Position numbers and translations under genes: made by a program
Notes under the pieces: model-generated
What the model was told of the DNA's origin: nothing
Seen by the model: only the letters and a program-made list of their open reading frames with translations
Databases searched by the model: none
Assembly: GCF_014192375.1 (NCBI RefSeq)
Contig: NZ_JACHXV010000003.1
Span: forward strand, 186,001-250,000
Length of the DNA: 64,000 nucleotides
Reading direction: 5' to 3'
From: Endobacter medicaginis
GTDB lineage: Bacteria > Pseudomonadota > Alphaproteobacteria > Acetobacterales > Acetobacteraceae
Shown here: positions 1 through 7,650 of the stretch, piece by piece
How the letters are laid out: every line of letters starts with the position of its first letter
Numbering within the stretch: the first letter of the stretch is position 1

Positions 1-732
1 AACGGCGTGCGCGCCTACCCCTGCCGCGAGGCCAGCGGCATGATCCTGGTCTTCCCCGGCGACCCCGAACTCGCCGCCCGCACCCCGCTGCCCGGGCTGG
101 GGGCCAGTGCCGATCCCGCCTACAAGACCCGCCGCCTCGGCCGCGCCGTCGACTGCCACTACAGCTTCATGCACGAGAACCTGATGGACATGAACCATCA
201 GTTCCTGCACCGCAGGCAGATGGGCCAGATCCGGCCGCGCTTCCTTGGCCAGCGCGCCACCGATGACATGGTCGAGGCGCGCTACAGCTTCGCGCGCACC
301 GGCGGCAAGCAGCCGCTGGGCGAGGCGGCGATCTTCGGCAAGCGCCGCGGCGAGCAGGAGGCGCTCGCCGAGACCGACGTGATGACCATCCGCACCGAAT
401 ACCCGTACCAGACGCTGACCATCCGTACCAACGGCGCGAAACCGGTGATGGAGCTGTGGATCGTCTACGTCCCGCTCGACGCCGAGCAGCGCCGCCACCG
501 TACCTTCGGCCTGCTGTCGATCCAGCGCCCGCCGGTCCCGCTGCTGCTCGATGCCGCCTGGCCGGTGCTGGTGCTGTTCACCGAACGCATCTTCAAGGAG
601 GACCGCGACATCGTCGAGATGGAGCAAGCCGCCCATGACGCGCAGGGGGCGGACTGGAACCAGGAGGTGTTTCCGGTGATCCGCGCCCTGCGCCACCTGC
701 TGCGCACGCGCGGCCTCGCCCCCGCCGCCTGA
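1..732 (+). CDS. Rieske-type aromatic ring-hydroxylating oxygenase, alpha subunit (5' truncated by window edge)
   Basis: The reading frame is open from base 1, so the N-terminus and probably the CxH/CxxH Rieske cluster residues lie upstream of the window. What remains begins with the end of a Rieske domain (YPCREASGMILVFPGDPE). A catalytic-domain motif follows, ENLMDMNHQFLHRR near base 176, whose N..D..H..H spacing fits the mononuclear iron site of ring-hydroxylating oxygenases. The enzyme would use reductase-supplied electrons and O2 to hydroxylate or demethylate a substrate that cannot be named here. The C-terminal part is hydrophobic (PVPLLLDAAWPVLVLF) and ends in an Arg-rich tail. ArfB starts 20 bp downstream on the same strand. 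The family call is fairly secure; the substrate is unknown. Confidence 0.8.
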   Translation, partial: NGVRAYPCREASGMILVFPGDPELAARTPLPGLGASADPAYKTRRLGRAVDCHYSFMHENLMDMNHQFLHRRQMGQIRPRFLGQRATDDMVEARYSFARTGGKQPLGEAAIFGKRRGEQEALAETDVMTIRTEYPYQTLTIRTNGAKPVMELWIVYVPLDAEQRRHRTFGLLSIQRPPVPLLLDAAWPVLVLFTERIFKEDRDIVEMEQAAHDAQGADWNQEVFPVIRALRHLLRTRGLAPAA

Positions 733-752
733 ATGCGCCGTCCCCCCTCCCG

Positions 753-1184
753 ATGGTGCTGATCCCCGTCACCCGCGCGATCGCGATCGACGAGAACGAG
801 ATCGAGGAAAGCTTCGTGCGCGCCTCCGGCGCCGGCGGGCAGAACATCCAGCGCGTCTCCTCCGCGGTGCGGCTGCGCTTCGACATCCTCGGCAGTCCCA
901 ACCTGCCCGAACCGGTGCGCCGGCGCCTGCTGCGTCTGGGAGGGTCAAGGGTCAGCCGCGACGGCGTGCTGGTGATCGCGGCCCAGGAACACCGCACCCA
1001 GGCCCGCAACCGGCAGGCCGCGCTGGAGCGGCTGCTCGAGCTGCTGCGCCAGGCGGCCGCACCCCCGCCGCCGGTGCGCCGCCCGACCCGCCCCACGCTC
1101 GGATCGCAGACCCGCCGGCTGGACGCCAAGGCCGGCCGCGCCGCCATCAAGGCCGGTCGCGGCCGTATCGCCCCCGAGGGCTGA
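753..1184 (+). CDS. arfB: Alternative ribosome-rescue factor ArfB (peptidyl-tRNA hydrolase, class I RF-like)
   Basis: This 143-residue protein carries the GGQ loop of class I release factors (SGAGGQNIQRVSS, about residues 28-40). It has no codon-recognition domain, and its C-terminal tail is rich in Arg and Lys (RRLDAKAGRAAIKAGRGR). That combination defines ArfB/YaeJ. The basic tail enters the empty mRNA channel of a stalled ribosome and the GGQ hydrolyses the peptidyl-tRNA. The length matches the family. The ATG at 753 is only 20 bp after the preceding stop, so the two genes may be co-transcribed. A perfect hairpin follows the stop codon. ArfB is a backup to trans-translation, and this window also holds ssrA and sspB. 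Confidence 0.93.
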   Translation: MVLIPVTRAIAIDENEIEESFVRASGAGGQNIQRVSSAVRLRFDILGSPNLPEPVRRRLLRLGGSRVSRDGVLVIAAQEHRTQARNRQAALERLLELLRQAAAPPPPVRRPTRPTLGSQTRRLDAKAGRAAIKAGRGRIAPEG

Positions 1185-1192
1185 GTGCCTGT

Positions 1193-1222
1193 CCGGGAAT
1201 GCGCCGTGCGGCGCATTCCCGG
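1193..1222 (+). terminator. 13-bp perfect hairpin after arfB
   Basis: The arms CCGGGAATGCGCC (1193-1205) and GGCGCATTCCCGG (1210-1222) pair perfectly around a 4-nt loop, starting nine bases after the arfB stop codon. There is no T-run after the stem, so it is either a weak or Rho-assisted terminator or a structural element. The next gene on the same strand starts at about 1316. Confidence 0.6.
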
Positions 1223-1315
1223 GCCCCGGCCCCGGCCCGCCGCGCCGTTAACCGAACGTCAACGCTTGGCAGCCTATCCTCGTCCCGCCGGGACATGCCG
1301 GAGACCAGAGGATCC

Positions 1316-3544
1316 ATGGCCATGGCCGACGGCATCGCAACCACCACCCTGGCGTCGTCGCCCGTCAGCGACCGGCCGACCGATACTTGGGGATGCGGCC
1401 CGGCCCCCGGCGGCCCTCATGACGAGCTGCTGCACGCCAAGATGGCCGCCATCGAGCGCTCGCACACCCTGCTCGGCTTCAGGCTCGACGGCACCATCCT
1501 CTACCTCAACGAGCGCATGGTCGACGTGCTCGGCTACCCGCGCGAGGTGCTCGTCGGGCGCGGGACGGACATGCTCCTGCCGCCGGAGACCATCGATTCG
1601 GCGGCGTATCGCGAGAGATGGGCAGCCATGCGCGCCGGCCAGTATTTCGAGCGCGAGATCAGCCTGATCCGCGTCGACGGCACGGCGATCTGGCTACGCA
1701 GCACCTATCACCCGGTGCTCGATGCCGAGGGTCGGGTGGATCACGTCATCGCCTGCGGCAGCGTGATCACCGAGGAGGTGCTGCTGCGTCGCGACCGCGA
1801 GGCCCAGATCGAGGCGATCGACAAGTCGCAATGCGTCGCCTCCTTCGCGTTCGACGGCACCATCCTGTCCGCCAATGACCGCTTCTGTGCCCTGTTCGGC
1901 TACGAGCCCGACGAGCTGATCGGCCGCAACCATGCCATGTTGCGCGACGCCGGCCAGGTCGGCACGCTGGACTATGCCCGGCATTGGGAAACCCTGCGCA
2001 ACGGCCAGTCATGTGCCGGTCTGTTCCGTTGCCTGGGCAAGGCCGGGCAGGAGATATGGCTCCAGGCGACCTACTGCCCGCTGATCGATGCCGCCGGAAC
2101 GCCGACCCGGATCGTCAAATACGCGACCGACGTCACCTCGAACGTCACCCTCGCCTCGGCATTCGAGGATGCGCAGCGCCGCTCGCAGCACGACACGGCG
2201 ACCGGCCTGCCCAACCGCGCCAGGCTGATCTCGTTCATGGAGGCGGTGGCGGAGAAGGGCTGCGGCATGGTCGTGCTGTATCTCGATCTCGACCGCTTCA
2301 AGCCGATCAATGACAGCCTCGGCCACCATGCCGGCGATCACGTCCTCGCCGTGATTGCCGACCGGCTGCGCAGGCTGCTCTCCTACGACCAGCTCGCCGC
2401 GCGGATCGGGGGCGACGAGTTCGTCATCGTCGCCCCCGACATGAGCGCCGATGCCGTCGAGGCGGCCTGTCAGCGGGTCATCGACGAGGTCAGGGAGCCC
2501 ATCCGTTTCGAGGGCGTCGAGATCGGCGTCGGTGTCTCGATCGGCATCGCCATGTCGCCGGGCGACGCGAGCACGCCTGACGAGCTGCTGCGCTGCGCCG
2601 ATATCGCCCTGTACCGGGCCAAGCAGGCCAGGGGTCAGCGTTTCGTCTTCTATTCGAATGCCACCAACGACCGCCTGCTGAGCTACCAGGAACAGGTCGA
2701 CGCCCTGCGCGCGGGCCTGGTGGGGCAGCAGTTCGTGCTCGAGTTCCAGCCGCGCTATGGCGCGGCGTCGCGGACCATCCACAGCGTCGAGGCGCTGGTG
2801 CGCTGGAACCATCCCTCGCGCGGCCGTGTCCCGCCGGGCGACTTCATCCCGATTGCCGAGCGCAGCGGCCTGATCGTGCCGCTCGGCGAGTGGGTGCTGC
2901 GCGAGGCCTGCCGGCACGTGATCGGCTGGCCCGGCATCGGCGTCTCGGTCAACCTCTCGCCGGTCCAGATCCGCGACAGCGACGTGATCGCGCTGGTGCG
3001 CGACGTCCTCGATCAGACCGGCCTCGATCCGACGCGGCTGGAGCTCGAGATCACCGAGGGCACGCTGTTTTCCGATGCCGCCCGCGCCCGCGAGACGCTC
3101 CTGGGCCTCAAGGCCCTCGGCGTGCGCATCGCCATGGACGATTTCGGCGTCGGGTATTCGTCGCTCGGATCGCTGCGCAGCTTTCCCTTCGACGTGCTCA
3201 AGATCGACAAGCAGTTCATCGATGCGATCGACATCGGCAGCGCCGGCCGCGAGATCGTGCGGGCCATTCTCACCATCGCCCGCGCGCTCGACCTGTCGGT
3301 CACGGCCGAGGGCGTCGAGACCAACAATCAGCTCTCCCTGCTGGTCGATGACGGCTGCGCCGAGGTGCAGGGTTTCCTGCTCTCCCGCCCGGTGCCGCCC
3401 GGGCGCATCTCGGCGATGCTCGAACGGCAGGTCAAGCGCTGGCGCGCGTCGGGCGGTGCAGGTGCGGGGATCGCCGCGCATGCCCCGCGCCTGACGGCGC
3501 ATGCCGCCGTCGGCATGGGCTGCGCCGCTCAGAACTCCTCGTAG
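1316..3544 (+). CDS. PAS-PAS-GGDEF-EAL cyclic-di-GMP signalling protein
   Basis: The protein has about 742 residues. Two PAS domains (FRLDGTILYLNERMVDVLGY and FAFDGTILSANDRFCALFGY), each with a PAC-like tail, precede a GGDEF domain with an intact RIGGDEFVIV active site. An EAL domain follows with EALVRW, the E of ELEITEGTLF, DDFGVGYSS and the late EGVET motif. Both diguanylate cyclase and phosphodiesterase activity are therefore possible. I see no RxxD inhibitory site at the usual spacing before GGDEF. No membrane segments are evident, so it is probably a cytoplasmic sensor. The frame stays open back to 1199, but ATG 1316 follows an AGAGG and removes a low-complexity leader; ATG 1322 is also possible. 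The 3' end overlaps the convergent aldo/keto reductase by 16 bp. Confidence 0.92.
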   Translation: MAMADGIATTTLASSPVSDRPTDTWGCGPAPGGPHDELLHAKMAAIERSHTLLGFRLDGTILYLNERMVDVLGYPREVLVGRGTDMLLPPETIDSAAYRERWAAMRAGQYFEREISLIRVDGTAIWLRSTYHPVLDAEGRVDHVIACGSVITEEVLLRRDREAQIEAIDKSQCVASFAFDGTILSANDRFCALFGYEPDELIGRNHAMLRDAGQVGTLDYARHWETLRNGQSCAGLFRCLGKAGQEIWLQATYCPLIDAAGTPTRIVKYATDVTSNVTLASAFEDAQRRSQHDTATGLPNRARLISFMEAVAEKGCGMVVLYLDLDRFKPINDSLGHHAGDHVLAVIADRLRRLLSYDQLAARIGGDEFVIVAPDMSADAVEAACQRVIDEVREPIRFEGVEIGVGVSIGIAMSPGDASTPDELLRCADIALYRAKQARGQRFVFYSNATNDRLLSYQEQVDALRAGLVGQQFVLEFQPRYGAASRTIHSVEALVRWNHPSRGRVPPGDFIPIAERSGLIVPLGEWVLREACRHVIGWPGIGVSVNLSPVQIRDSDVIALVRDVLDQTGLDPTRLELEITEGTLFSDAARARETLLGLKALGVRIAMDDFGVGYSSLGSLRSFPFDVLKIDKQFIDAIDIGSAGREIVRAILTIARALDLSVTAEGVETNNQLSLLVDDGCAEVQGFLLSRPVPPGRISAMLERQVKRWRASGGAGAGIAAHAPRLTAHAAVGMGCAAQNSS

Positions 3545-4365
3545 CGCGCCGGATCCTGATCCTTGATGCGCCCGTCGGGCCGGGCGAGGCCGGCGATCGC
3601 CGCCATGTCGTCGTCGGTGAGTTCGAACCCGGACAGGTCAAGATTGTCGGCCTGTCGCTCGGGCGAGCTGGCCTTGGGCAGCGGCTGCACACCGAGCTGC
3701 ACGTGCCAGCGCAGGATCACCTGCGGAATGCTGCGCCCGAGCCGCCGTGCGATCGTCTCCAGCACCGGGTCGTGCAGCACCGTACTCGCACGTCCCAGCG
3801 GGCTCCAGGCCTGGGTGACGATGCCGCGGGCGCGGTCGGCGGCGCGCTGCGCGTCCTGCGGGAAATAGGGGTGCAGCTCGATCTGGTTGACCGCCGGCGT
3901 CACCCCGGTCGCCTCGACCAGCCGGTCGAGATGCGCGGGCAGGAAGTTGCACACTCCAATCGAGCGCACCAGGCCACGCCGCCGCGCCTCGATCAGCGCC
4001 TGCCAAGCCTCGACGAACAGGCCCTGGCGCGGATTGGGCCAGTGGATCAGGTAGAGATCGAGGTGATCGAGACCGGTACGGAACAGCGATTCCTCCACCG
4101 TCGCCAGCGCCGCATCATAGGCATGGTGCCGCCCCGGCAGTTTCGAGGCGACCAGCACCTCGTCCCGCGGCACGCCGGCGCGACGGATGGCAGCACCGAC
4201 CGTGCCCTCGTTCTCGTAGTTGAAGGCCGAGTCCAGCAGGCGGTAGCCGGTGATGATCGCCCGCGCGATGGTGTCGGCGCCCTCGCCGCCCTTGAGACGA
4301 TAGGTGCCAAAGCCGATGGCCGGCAGGACGACGCCGTCATTGAGCGTGAGCGTGGCAAGCGACAT
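3529..4365 (-). CDS. Aldo/keto reductase
   Basis: This 278-residue (alpha/beta)8 NADPH-dependent oxidoreductase retains the catalytic tetrad. The Asp and Tyr lie in LLDSAFNYENE, the Lys in VASKLPG and the His in LYLIHWPNP. The cofactor end is seen in LRWHVQLGVQPLPKASSPER. The start MSLATLTLNDG at 4365 is preceded by GGAG at good spacing; the longer frame to 4509 would run into pqqE. It begins 34 bp downstream of the pqqE stop on the same strand, so it is probably the last gene of the pqq transcript. No direct role in PQQ synthesis is known for this family. The natural substrate is unknown; small aldehydes or sugars are typical. Confidence 0.9.
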   Translation of the reverse strand: MSLATLTLNDGVVLPAIGFGTYRLKGGEGADTIARAIITGYRLLDSAFNYENEGTVGAAIRRAGVPRDEVLVASKLPGRHHAYDAALATVEESLFRTGLDHLDLYLIHWPNPRQGLFVEAWQALIEARRRGLVRSIGVCNFLPAHLDRLVEATGVTPAVNQIELHPYFPQDAQRAADRARGIVTQAWSPLGRASTVLHDPVLETIARRLGRSIPQVILRWHVQLGVQPLPKASSPERQADNLDLSGFELTDDDMAAIAGLARPDGRIKDQDPARYEEF

Positions 4366-4399
4366 CGGGTGCTTCTCCGGACAGGGACAGGTCTGCCCT

Positions 4400-5515
4400 T
4401 CAACGCGCCGTCGTGGGGTCCGGCTTCGCGCTGCGATACTGCCATGCGACCGGCACGGTGGCGCTTGCGTCGTTGCCGGCGGCCGCGGCGAGTGCCGCCA
4501 CCATGGCATGATCGGGCGACTTGACGCAGACCGGGTCGGTGCGCTCGGCGTGACCGGTCAAGGCCAGCGCCTGGCACCGGCAGCCGCCCCAGTCGATCTC
4601 GCGCCGTTCGCACGACCGGCAGGGTTCGGGCATCCAGCCGGTGCCGCGGAAGCGCTCGAACGGCGCCGAACGCCACGCGGCACCCAGCGAGGTCTCGCGC
4701 AGACGCGGCCAGTCCATGCCGGGGATGCCATGCGCCGCATGGCACGGCATCGCCCGTCCGGTCGGGTCGACGAGGAGGGTGTTGCGCGCCCAGCCGCCCA
4801 TGCAGGCCTTGGGGTATTCAGCGAAATAATCCGGCACCACATAGTCGATGCGCAGCCGCGCGGCGAGCCGCGCACGGGCCTGCGTGACGGTGGCGTTGGC
4901 CGCGTCGAGCTGCGCTGCGGTCGGCAGCAGGGCCGCGCGGTTGCGCATCGCCCAGCCATGATACTGGGTGTGCGCGATCTCCATGCGCTGTGCGCCGAGC
5001 TGCTCGGCCAGCGCGATCATCTGTTCCAACCGCTCGAGATTGGCGCGGTGGACGACGAAGTTGAGCGTCAGCGCGATGTCGCTGTCGGCGATCAGCCGCG
5101 CGGCTGCGAGCTTGCGGGCATGGCCGCCCCGCAGGCCGCCGATATGGTCGCCGCCCTCTGCCTCCGCATCCTGGAAACTGAGCTGGATATGGTCGAGCCC
5201 GGCCTCCCGCAGCAGCGCGAGACGGCCGGCATCGAGGGTGACACCGGCGGTGATCAGGTTGATGTAGAGCCCGCGCGCATGGGCATGGGCGATGATGTCA
5301 TTGAGGTCGCGCCGCGCCATCGGCTCGCCGCCGGTCAGGTGCAGATGCAGCACGCCGAGTGCCGCCGCCTCGTCGATCAGCCGCAGCCAGGTCGCGGTGT
5401 CGAGTTCCGTCGATGCGGAAGCCAGCTCAAGCGGATTGGAGCAATAGGGGCAGGCGAGCGGGCAGCGATGCGTCAGCTCCGCGATCAGCGCCAGCGGCGG
5501 GGCGGGGCTGCTCAC
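4400..5515 (-). CDS. pqqE: PQQ biosynthesis radical SAM enzyme PqqE
   Basis: PqqE is the radical SAM enzyme that forms the carbon-carbon bond between the Glu and Tyr side chains of the PqqA peptide, the first committed step to pyrroloquinoline quinone. The 371-residue protein has the CxxxCxxC cluster motif (THRCPLACPYCSNP, about residues 15-28), the GGEP SAM motif (LTGGEPMARRDL), and a SPASM-type C-terminus with cysteines in ACMGGW, PCHAAH, PCRSC and GGCRCQAL for auxiliary clusters. Its start overlaps the pqqD stop by 4 nt (ATGA), so the two are translationally coupled. PqqD is the peptide chaperone that PqqE needs. Confidence 0.97.
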   Translation of the reverse strand: MSSPAPPLALIAELTHRCPLACPYCSNPLELASASTELDTATWLRLIDEAAALGVLHLHLTGGEPMARRDLNDIIAHAHARGLYINLITAGVTLDAGRLALLREAGLDHIQLSFQDAEAEGGDHIGGLRGGHARKLAAARLIADSDIALTLNFVVHRANLERLEQMIALAEQLGAQRMEIAHTQYHGWAMRNRAALLPTAAQLDAANATVTQARARLAARLRIDYVVPDYFAEYPKACMGGWARNTLLVDPTGRAMPCHAAHGIPGMDWPRLRETSLGAAWRSAPFERFRGTGWMPEPCRSCERREIDWGGCRCQALALTGHAERTDPVCVKSPDHAMVAALAAAAGNDASATVPVAWQYRSAKPDPTTAR

Positions 5516-5778
5516 GCGCGCAGCACCCCGTCGGCGATCAGCCCGTCGATCAGCGTCGCGACATCGCCGGCGATCAGCGCCCGCGGCGCGTCGTAATGTT
5601 CGGCGAGCCGGTCGACGATCACCGCCTCGTCACGCACGCCGTCGATCTCGTGCAGCACCGCGCAGGCGATCTCGTCGGGCAGCAGCAGCCGCTCCGGCGC
5701 CAGCAGCACCCAGGCATCCCGCGTGGCATCGTGGCGGAACCTCACCCCGGGGGCGAGACGGGGAATGCGCGCGCTCAT
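5512..5778 (-). CDS. pqqD: PQQ biosynthesis peptide chaperone PqqD
   Basis: This 88-residue RiPP recognition element binds PqqA and presents it to PqqE. Typical PqqD features are present: the opening RIPRLAPGVRFRHD, the middle WVLLAPERLLLPDEIACAVL and the closing LIADGVLRA. The frame extends upstream to 5868, but MSARIPRL at 5778 overlaps the pqqC stop as ATGA, which fits the family length and the packing of this operon. The stop overlaps the pqqE start by 4 nt in the same way. Confidence 0.95.
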   Translation of the reverse strand: MSARIPRLAPGVRFRHDATRDAWVLLAPERLLLPDEIACAVLHEIDGVRDEAVIVDRLAEHYDAPRALIAGDVATLIDGLIADGVLRA

Positions 5779-6503
5779 CCGGCCGGCACGAACGCGCCCG
5801 GCGGAACATGTCCGGGGCTGACATAGGCATAGTCCAGCGCATCCAGCATCGACCACAGCACGCCGCACTTGAACCTCAGCGCCGCCAGCACCGCGGCCTG
5901 CGTCTCCTCGGTGGTGGCATGGGCGCGGACATAGTCGAGTGCGAAGGCGGAGTCCTTCGGTGCCTGTTCGAGGCGCGGCGTGAAATAGGCGAGCGTGTCG
6001 CGATCGACGAAATCATAATGCGCCAGCATCCCGCTCACCCGTTCGGCGATGATGGTCGGCGAGAACAGCTCGGTCAGCGACGAGGCGATGGCCTCGAGGA
6101 TGCTGCGCCCGGCGACGAAATGCACATACGCATCGACCGCGAAACGCGTCCCCGGCAGCAGCCCGTCGAGCGATTCGACATAATCCGGATCGAGCCCGAC
6201 ACCGCTCGCCAGCCGCAGCCAGCGCGCCACCCCGCCGGTGCCGGGCGCGTCGCCGTCATGGTCGATCAGCCGCGAACGCCACGCGCGGCGAAGCTCCGCG
6301 GTCGGCAGCCGCGCGATCAGGGTGGCGTCCTTGGCCGGAATCCGGCTCTGGTAATAGAACCGGTTCAGCGCCCAGGCCTGCACCTGCCCGCGATCGAGCC
6401 GGCCCTCGTGCAGGGCGCGGTGGAACGGATGTCGGTTGTGGTAGCGCTCGGCGCCGATGGCGCGCAGCGCGTCTTCCAGGTCGTCAGGTGACAGCACGCT
6501 CAC
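5775..6503 (-). CDS. pqqC: Pyrroloquinoline-quinone synthase PqqC
   Basis: PqqC is the cofactor-free oxidase that carries out the final ring closure and eight-electron oxidation to PQQ. The 242-residue, all-helical protein shows family signatures such as YHNRHPFHRALHEG near the N-terminus, LNRFYYQSRIPAKDATL, IDHDGDAPGTGGVARWLRLA and ALDYVRAHATTEETQ. The length matches the usual 240-255 residues. Both ends overlap neighbours by 4 nt (pqqB upstream, pqqD downstream), so translation of pqqB-C-D-E is coupled throughout. Confidence 0.97.
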   Translation of the reverse strand: MSVLSPDDLEDALRAIGAERYHNRHPFHRALHEGRLDRGQVQAWALNRFYYQSRIPAKDATLIARLPTAELRRAWRSRLIDHDGDAPGTGGVARWLRLASGVGLDPDYVESLDGLLPGTRFAVDAYVHFVAGRSILEAIASSLTELFSPTIIAERVSGMLAHYDFVDRDTLAYFTPRLEQAPKDSAFALDYVRAHATTEETQAAVLAALRFKCGVLWSMLDALDYAYVSPGHVPPGAFVPAG

Positions 6504-7393
6504 AGATTGAACTCCAGCCCGTCATGCGCGACCCGCCAGCCCAGCCGCAGCACGCGGGCGCGCTGGAGGCTCTTGGCCAGCAGCACCGGGTTGGTGTTGT
6601 TGATATGGATCAGCACCTTGTGCTCGATCCGGCAGCCGGCCAGCCGGTCGAGCACGCCATTCTCGCCGCTGATCGAGACATGGCCCATGCGCTGCCCCGT
6701 CTTCGCGCTGTAGCCGCCGGCCACCATCTCGTCGTCGCGCCACAGGGTCGCGTCGATGAACAGCAGATCCGCCCCGTCGATGCGCTCGACCATCGCCTCG
6801 GTGATCGCCGCACAGCCCGGGATGAAGATCATCCGCCGCCCGCCATCGACGATCTCCACGCCGACCGTGTCGTCGGTCTCGGCGATCTCGTGCCCCGCCG
6901 CTTCGGCATGCAGCGGCCGTTTGCCCGGCACGCGGAACAGCGTCGCGGTCAGCCCACCGAGCGGGAAGGGCTGGTCGGGCAGGGTCATCAGCCGCGGCAC
7001 GCGATCCGCCGGCAGCGCCTGGAAGATCGGGTTGGCGGCGAGCGTCGCGCAGACCGTGGCAGTGGCGCGGATGCCGAACGCATGCCCCTCGCGCAGGGTC
7101 AGCAGCCCGGCAATGGCGTCGATCTCGCCACCCGTCAGCACCACGCCGGCGATCGGCGAGCCGCGCAGCACGCCTTCGGGCGGGTGCAGGGCAGGCTGGG
7201 CGGCAAGCTGCTGGCGCAGATCGGGGCTGGTATTGAGCAGGAACCAGTGCGTGCCGTCGCTCACGGCGAGCCCGGTCTGGGTGCGCGGCGGCGAGGTCGG
7301 ATCGCCGGCGCGGGCAAGGCGACAGGCGGGCGCACCGGAATTCCATTGCGGCACGCCGCCACCGGCGCCGCTGCCCAGAACGATCACGCGCAT
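6500..7393 (-). CDS. pqqB: PQQ biosynthesis protein PqqB (metallo-beta-lactamase fold)
   Basis: PqqB belongs to the metallo-beta-lactamase superfamily and is reported to hydroxylate the tyrosine of the crosslinked Glu-Tyr intermediate. The 297-residue sequence opens with VIVLGSGAGGGVPQWNS, characteristic of PqqB. It also has NTSPDLRQQL, VVLTGGEIDAIAGLLTLREG, MGHVSISGENG and the C-terminal HINNTNPVL. The canonical HxHxDH zinc motif is degenerate, as usual in PqqB. It starts 90 bp after the pqqA stop, and the intervening DNA holds a strong hairpin. A 10-bp direct repeat (CAGTCACTGG, twice in tandem) lies immediately upstream of its start. Confidence 0.96.
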   Translation of the reverse strand: MRVIVLGSGAGGGVPQWNSGAPACRLARAGDPTSPPRTQTGLAVSDGTHWFLLNTSPDLRQQLAAQPALHPPEGVLRGSPIAGVVLTGGEIDAIAGLLTLREGHAFGIRATATVCATLAANPIFQALPADRVPRLMTLPDQPFPLGGLTATLFRVPGKRPLHAEAAGHEIAETDDTVGVEIVDGGRRMIFIPGCAAITEAMVERIDGADLLFIDATLWRDDEMVAGGYSAKTGQRMGHVSISGENGVLDRLAGCRIEHKVLIHINNTNPVLLAKSLQRARVLRLGWRVAHDGLEFNL

Positions 7394-7433
7394 CTGTCAG
7401 TCACTGGCAGTCACTGGTCCCCGGACAAGAAAA

Positions 7434-7462
7434 GACCGCTGCCGGAGCCTCCGGCAGCGGTC
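7434..7462 (-). terminator. Attenuator/terminator between pqqA and pqqB
   Basis: A perfect 13-bp GC-rich stem (GACCGCTGCCGGA / TCCGGCAGCGGTC) with a 3-nt loop starts 21 nt downstream of the pqqA stop. Read on the minus strand it is followed by TTTTCTTGT, so it looks like a rho-independent terminator. Its position, after the stoichiometric substrate peptide and before the catalytic genes, would make pqqA mRNA far more abundant than pqqBCDE. Confidence 0.85.
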
Positions 7463-7483
7463 CGGGTAGGCGAGCAGCGTCGT

Positions 7484-7567
7484 TCAGCCGCGCAGGGTGG
7501 CCGACACGTAGCTGTTGATCTCGGCGCCGAGGCAGATCTCGACGATACGGGGGGTCTTCCAGGTCAT
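7484..7567 (-). CDS. pqqA: PQQ precursor peptide PqqA
   Basis: This 27-residue peptide is the ribosomal precursor whose Glu and Tyr become PQQ. It opens MTWKTPRIVEICLG, close to the MTWxxP start of known PqqA peptides. The obligatory E-x3-Y is present as EINSY at residues 16-20, followed by VSATLRG and a TGA. A GGAG lies 7 nt before the ATG. It is too short for most gene callers and lies exactly where expected, upstream of pqqB. PqqD would bind it and PqqE would crosslink Glu16 to Tyr20. Confidence 0.95.
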   Translation of the reverse strand: MTWKTPRIVEICLGAEINSYVSATLRG

Positions 7568-7650
7568 CGCAACGCTCCTGCGGGTTGTCTCCATCGATCA
7601 TAACCGATCGGCCACGGGTTTGGTTGCAAAATTGCCGCCTGTCGGCCGGA

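Noticed and set aside
1193-1222. Possible extra copy of the structured repeat family after arfB
   Set aside because: It shares only a short CCGGGAAT-like arm; the conserved core with GAGCG/GAAGC is absent, so it is listed as a simple hairpin.
2009-3502. A 497-codon minus-strand frame opposite the GGDEF-EAL gene
   Set aside because: Shadow of a GC-rich coding region; the plus-strand frame carries GGDEF and EAL motifs.
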